Of a stretch of DNA of 64,000 nucleotides, positions 61,322 through 64,000 are shown piece after piece. The notes beneath the pieces were generated by a model. The model ran no database searches, was not told the DNA's origin, and saw only the letters and a list, made by a program, of their open reading frames with translations. Numbering within the stretch: position 1 is the stretch's first letter; each line of letters begins with the position of its first letter. Origin of the DNA: Pseudonocardia sp. (GTDB lineage Bacteria > Actinomycetota > Actinomycetes > Mycobacteriales > Pseudonocardiaceae); the NCBI RefSeq assembly GCF_029263155.1, contig NZ_JAJCYB010000044.1, positions 124,001-188,000 of the forward strand, given 5' to 3'. A program made the translations under genes and the position numbers.

Positions 61322-62098
61322 TCAGCGGCGGGCGGGAGCGTCGGCGAGCACGCAGTCGCCGCACAGCCCGTCGCGGGCGCGGTAGTAGAGGCAGCAGGTA
61401 CGGCGGCGGTAGGTCCAGTGCCGGTCCGGGGGCTGTGGGGCGAGCAGCTCCCCCAGGTCGGCGAGGGCCGGTTCGTCGAGCAGCCGCCGTGCGACCGCGG
61501 CCGCACGGTCCGCGGAGCCCGGCCAGTGCTGCGCCACCATCCGGCGGGCCGCGGCGATCGTCGAGGCCGCGTTGCCCCACAGCACCCGCGGCGACACCGC
61601 CGCCTGTGCTCGCACCGCCGTGACCAGCGGGGCGAGGTGCCCGTCCAGCAACGCCGCGGCCAGCCCGGCGGCCGCGGCGTCCACGTCGGGCACGGCCCGA
61701 CCGGCCGGGTCCGGGCTCCACAGCGCCCACGGCCCGTCCGCCGAGGGGGCCCAGTGCAGCGTGCGCGCGGTGAGCTCGGGCAGCACCGCGTGCACGACCG
61801 CCGCGGCGAAGGGGGCCGACACCAGCAGCGCCGCGAGGCCCTGGAACGTGATCGACGCCGCCACGCGGTCGTCGGAGCCCAGCACCCGGCGCACGTGGGC
61901 GATCCGTTGCGCCAGCACGCGATCACCCGGACCGCAACCTGACGATCCGCTTGCGATCGCGGCACCCGGGTCGGGCCGCTCGGCGTACAGATCCGCGACC
62001 GGACGGCATCCGGGGTCGGGGTGTCGGTCGGGGCCGGTGCGCACGGTGAAGAACGGTCCGGCCCTGGCCACATCGGTGAGCACGGCGGATGGGTCCAT
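61322..62098 (-). CDS. FhuF-like ferric-siderophore reductase (2Fe-2S C-terminus)
   Basis: 258 residues. The C-terminal cluster motif reads RRTCCLYYRARDGLCGDCVL, the CCxxY...CxxC arrangement of FhuF-type proteins that reduce ferric siderophores. The long helical N-terminal part (SITFQGLAALLVSAPFAAAV, VLWGNAASTIAAA) agrees. No siderophore genes adjoin. ATG at 62098. Confidence 0.85.
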   Translation of the reverse strand: MDPSAVLTDVARAGPFFTVRTGPDRHPDPGCRPVADLYAERPDPGAAIASGSSGCGPGDRVLAQRIAHVRRVLGSDDRVAASITFQGLAALLVSAPFAAAVVHAVLPELTARTLHWAPSADGPWALWSPDPAGRAVPDVDAAAAGLAAALLDGHLAPLVTAVRAQAAVSPRVLWGNAASTIAAARRMVAQHWPGSADRAAAVARRLLDEPALADLGELLAPQPPDRHWTYRRRTCCLYYRARDGLCGDCVLADAPARR

Positions 62099-62492
62099 GC
62101 CCGCAGTCTGCCCCGCCGGGACCGGCGCGACACGGTACCTGCTCGAATCCACGACGGGCGGCTCCGTCGCTGGTCATCGTGCTCACGTCCGCAGCAGTGG
62201 CGCATCGTCGTTCCCGCATGCAACGCTGTTCGACGCGCAACCGCACCCGCTGACGCGTGCCTGCGTACGACGCAGCAGTCCCCCGGCCGGCGCCCACCAC
62301 GACGCCCGGCCGCAGCGCCGCACCCGGGCCCACCACCGCCCGGTGGCGGCGCACCCCGATGCACCCGTTCGGACCAGAACCGGCGTCCGCTCGGAGCCGT
62401 CAGATATTCTCCCCCCACTCATCACGTCGTCCCGATAGCCCCAGATCCTGGGTGTCGCCAGTCGGGGTGCACCGAGACGACAGGAGGCACAG
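62099..62492 (+). other. 394-bp intergenic region upstream of gltB
   Basis: Non-coding stretch between the divergent FhuF-like gene and gltB. AGATATTCT near 62401-62409 is the only AT-rich word and could be part of a -10 box. I do not see a clear GlnR-type site, riboswitch or hairpin. GGAGG at 62483-62487 is the gltB Shine-Dalgarno. Confidence 0.5.
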
Positions 62493-64000
62493 TTGGCTGC
62501 CAACACGGCGGGCGGGCTCTACGCCCCTGAGTTCGAGCACGACGCGTGCGGTGTCGCCATGGTCGCCGACCTCGCCGGTCGCCGCGATCACGGCATCGTC
62601 CGCAAGGCCCTCACCGCGCTGCTGCGCCTGGAACACCGCGGCGCCCGGGGCGCCGAGGCCAACACCGGCGACGGCGCCGGCATCCTCATCCAGGTCCCGG
62701 ACGCGTTCTACCGCGAGGTCGTGGAGTTCGAACTCCCGGCCGAGGGCACCTACGCCGCCGGCATCGCGTTCCTGCCCACCGACGGCACGGACGCCGCGAT
62801 CGCCGAGATCGACCGCCTGGCCGCCGACGAGGGGCTGCGCGTGCTGGGCTGGCGCGAGCTGCCCGTCGACCCCGACGGGGCCGACATCGGCCCGAGCGCG
62901 CGCGCCGCGATGCCGGTGTTCCGCCAGCTGTTCGTGGCCGGCGCCGCCGGCGAGGCCGGGATCGAGCTGGAGCGGCTCACGTTCTGCCTGCGCAAGCGCG
63001 CCGAGCACAGCGAGCGTGCGAAGGGCACCTACTTCCCCTCGCTGTCCCCGCGCACCATCGTCTACAAGGGGATGCTGGCCGAGCCGCAGGTCGAGGCGTT
63101 CTACCCGGACCTGTCCGACGAGCGCGTCACGAGCGCGATGGCCGTGGTGCACTCGCGCTTCTCCACCAACACGTTCCCCGCGTGGCCGCTCGCGCACCCC
63201 TACCGCTACGTCGCGCACAACGGCGAGATCAACACCCTGCGCGGCAACCGCAACTGGATGGCCGCGCGCGAGGCGCTGCTGGAGTCCGACCTCATCCCGG
63301 GCGACCTCACCCGCCTGTCCCCCGTCGTCACCCCGGACGCCAGCGACTCGGCCACGTTCGACGAGGTGCTCGAACTGCTGCACCTGGGCGGGCGCAGCCT
63401 GCCGCACGCGGTGCTGATGATGATCCCCGAGGCGTGGGAGAACCACGACGAGATGGACCCGGCCCGCCGGGCCTTCTACGAGTTCCACTCCACGCTGATG
63501 GAGCCCTGGGACGGCCCCGCGCTGGTCGCGTTCACCGACGGCACCCTGATCGGCGCCGTCCTCGACCGCAACGGCCTGCGGCCGGCCCGCTACTGGGTCA
63601 CCGACGACGGCACCGTCGTGCTCGCCTCGGAGGTCGGCGTGCTCGACGTCGAGCCGTCCGGCGTGGTGCGCAAGGGCCGCCTGGAGCCCGGCCGGATGTT
63701 CCTCGTCGACACGGCCGCCGGCAAGATCGTCGACGACGCCGAGATCAAGGGCGCGCTGTCGGCCGCGCACCCCTACGCCGACTGGCTGCACGCCGGCCTG
63801 ATCCGGCTGGAGGCGCTGCCGGACCGCGAGCGCGAGGTCTACAGCCACGCCGCGCTGACCCACCGCCAGCAGTCGTTCGGCTACACCGAGGAGGAACTCA
63901 ACGTCCTGCTCAAGCCGATGGCCGCGGCGGGCGCGGAGCCGATCGGGTCGATGGGCAACGATGCGCCGCTCGCGGCGATCTCGCAGCGCCCGCGCCAGCT
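62493..64000 (+). CDS. gltB: Glutamate synthase large subunit, N-terminal part
   Basis: Open to the end of the window; 502 codons are visible. It begins with TTG, 5 nt after GGAGG, and has no better start. The class II amidotransferase domain starts after a short leader: [14 protein letters not shown] holds the nucleophile Cys, then [58 protein letters not shown] and [14 protein letters not shown]. GltB makes glutamate from glutamine and 2-oxoglutarate with GltD, whose gene would follow outside the window. Confidence 0.95.
   Translation, partial: MAANTAGGLYAPEFEHDACGVAMVADLAGRRDHGIVRKALTALLRLEHRGARGAEANTGDGAGILIQVPDAFYREVVEFELPAEGTYAAGIAFLPTDGTDAAIAEIDRLAADEGLRVLGWRELPVDPDGADIGPSARAAMPVFRQLFVAGAAGEAGIELERLTFCLRKRAEHSERAKGTYFPSLSPRTIVYKGMLAEPQVEAFYPDLSDERVTSAMAVVHSRFSTNTFPAWPLAHPYRYVAHNGEINTLRGNRNWMAAREALLESDLIPGDLTRLSPVVTPDASDSATFDEVLELLHLGGRSLPHAVLMMIPEAWENHDEMDPARRAFYEFHSTLMEPWDGPALVAFTDGTLIGAVLDRNGLRPARYWVTDDGTVVLASEVGVLDVEPSGVVRKGRLEPGRMFLVDTAAGKIVDDAEIKGALSAAHPYADWLHAGLIRLEALPDREREVYSHAALTHRQQSFGYTEEELNVLLKPMAAAGAEPIGSMGNDAPLAAISQRPRQ

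Overview
The window is about 74% GC and reads as a chromosomal segment of a high-GC actinobacterium, most likely Pseudonocardiaceae. The assignment rests on codon use, on gene order and on actinobacterial marker families: OctT, GpgP, F420-dependent oxidoreductases, DUF4233 next to FolC, paired ClpP1/ClpP2, and an RNase E/G with long flanking extensions. From memory of the family, the backbone is colinear with Mycobacterium tuberculosis Rv2412-Rv2462: rpsT, holA, comEC, comEA, degV, octT, gpgP, rsfS, nadD, VWA/MoxR pair, proB, obgE, rpmA, rplU, rne, ndk, DUF4233, folC, valS, clpX, clpP2, clpP1, tig. The accessory genes are insertions into this frame.

Layout. 1-3.3 kb: end of a circularly permuted ATP-grasp gene, an MFS transporter, rpsT, a VOC protein and holA. 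3.4-4.8 kb: thrC behind an S-box (SAM-I) riboswitch whose closing helix takes in part of the Shine-Dalgarno sequence. 4.7-14.4 kb: the com/octT/nadD block on the minus strand, interrupted by a two-gene graspetide (omega-ester peptide) cassette at 9.0-10.3 kb. An AlkB-like gene with a perfect LexA box ends this block. 14.5-19.6 kb: VWA protein and MoxR ATPase separated by a TetR/SPW unit, then an AbiEi/DUF559-like gene bracketed by nested-palindrome repeats. 19.8-27.1 kb: RecQ-phosphoribosyltransferase fusion, a Ddn-like protein, a PCMT-like methyltransferase, proB, obgE, rpmA and rplU. 27.2-34 kb: rne and two radical-SAM family genes. 34-40.5 kb: alpha/beta hydrolase, a proteobacterial-type dapA, a TspO-like protein, a three-gene ABC exporter, and ndk with a GNAT gene. 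40.6-42.6 kb: a lipoprotein thiol oxidoreductase with an in-frame UGA at the first position of its CxxC motif (probable selenocysteine), then ccdA and a DM13 protein. 42.6-49.9 kb: DUF4233, folC, valS and a divergent gluconate locus. 50-53.5 kb: C39-like protein, F420-type oxidoreductase, DUF6457, and an OFA-family MFS transporter with its small subunit. 53.7-58.1 kb: clpX, clpP2, clpP1, tig. 58.2-62.1 kb: Asp23/CsbD/ECF sigma stress group, vapBC and an FhuF-like protein. The window ends inside gltB, which starts with TTG.

Most neighbouring genes are translationally coupled by ATGA, GTGA or TGATG overlaps, which fixes many start codons. The four most interesting items are the plesiocin-like graspetide cassette, the UGA-containing DsbE-like protein with a SECIS-like hairpin, the SAM riboswitch on threonine synthase, and the SOS-box AlkB gene. 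I saw no tRNA, rRNA, CRISPR array, insertion sequence or prophage.
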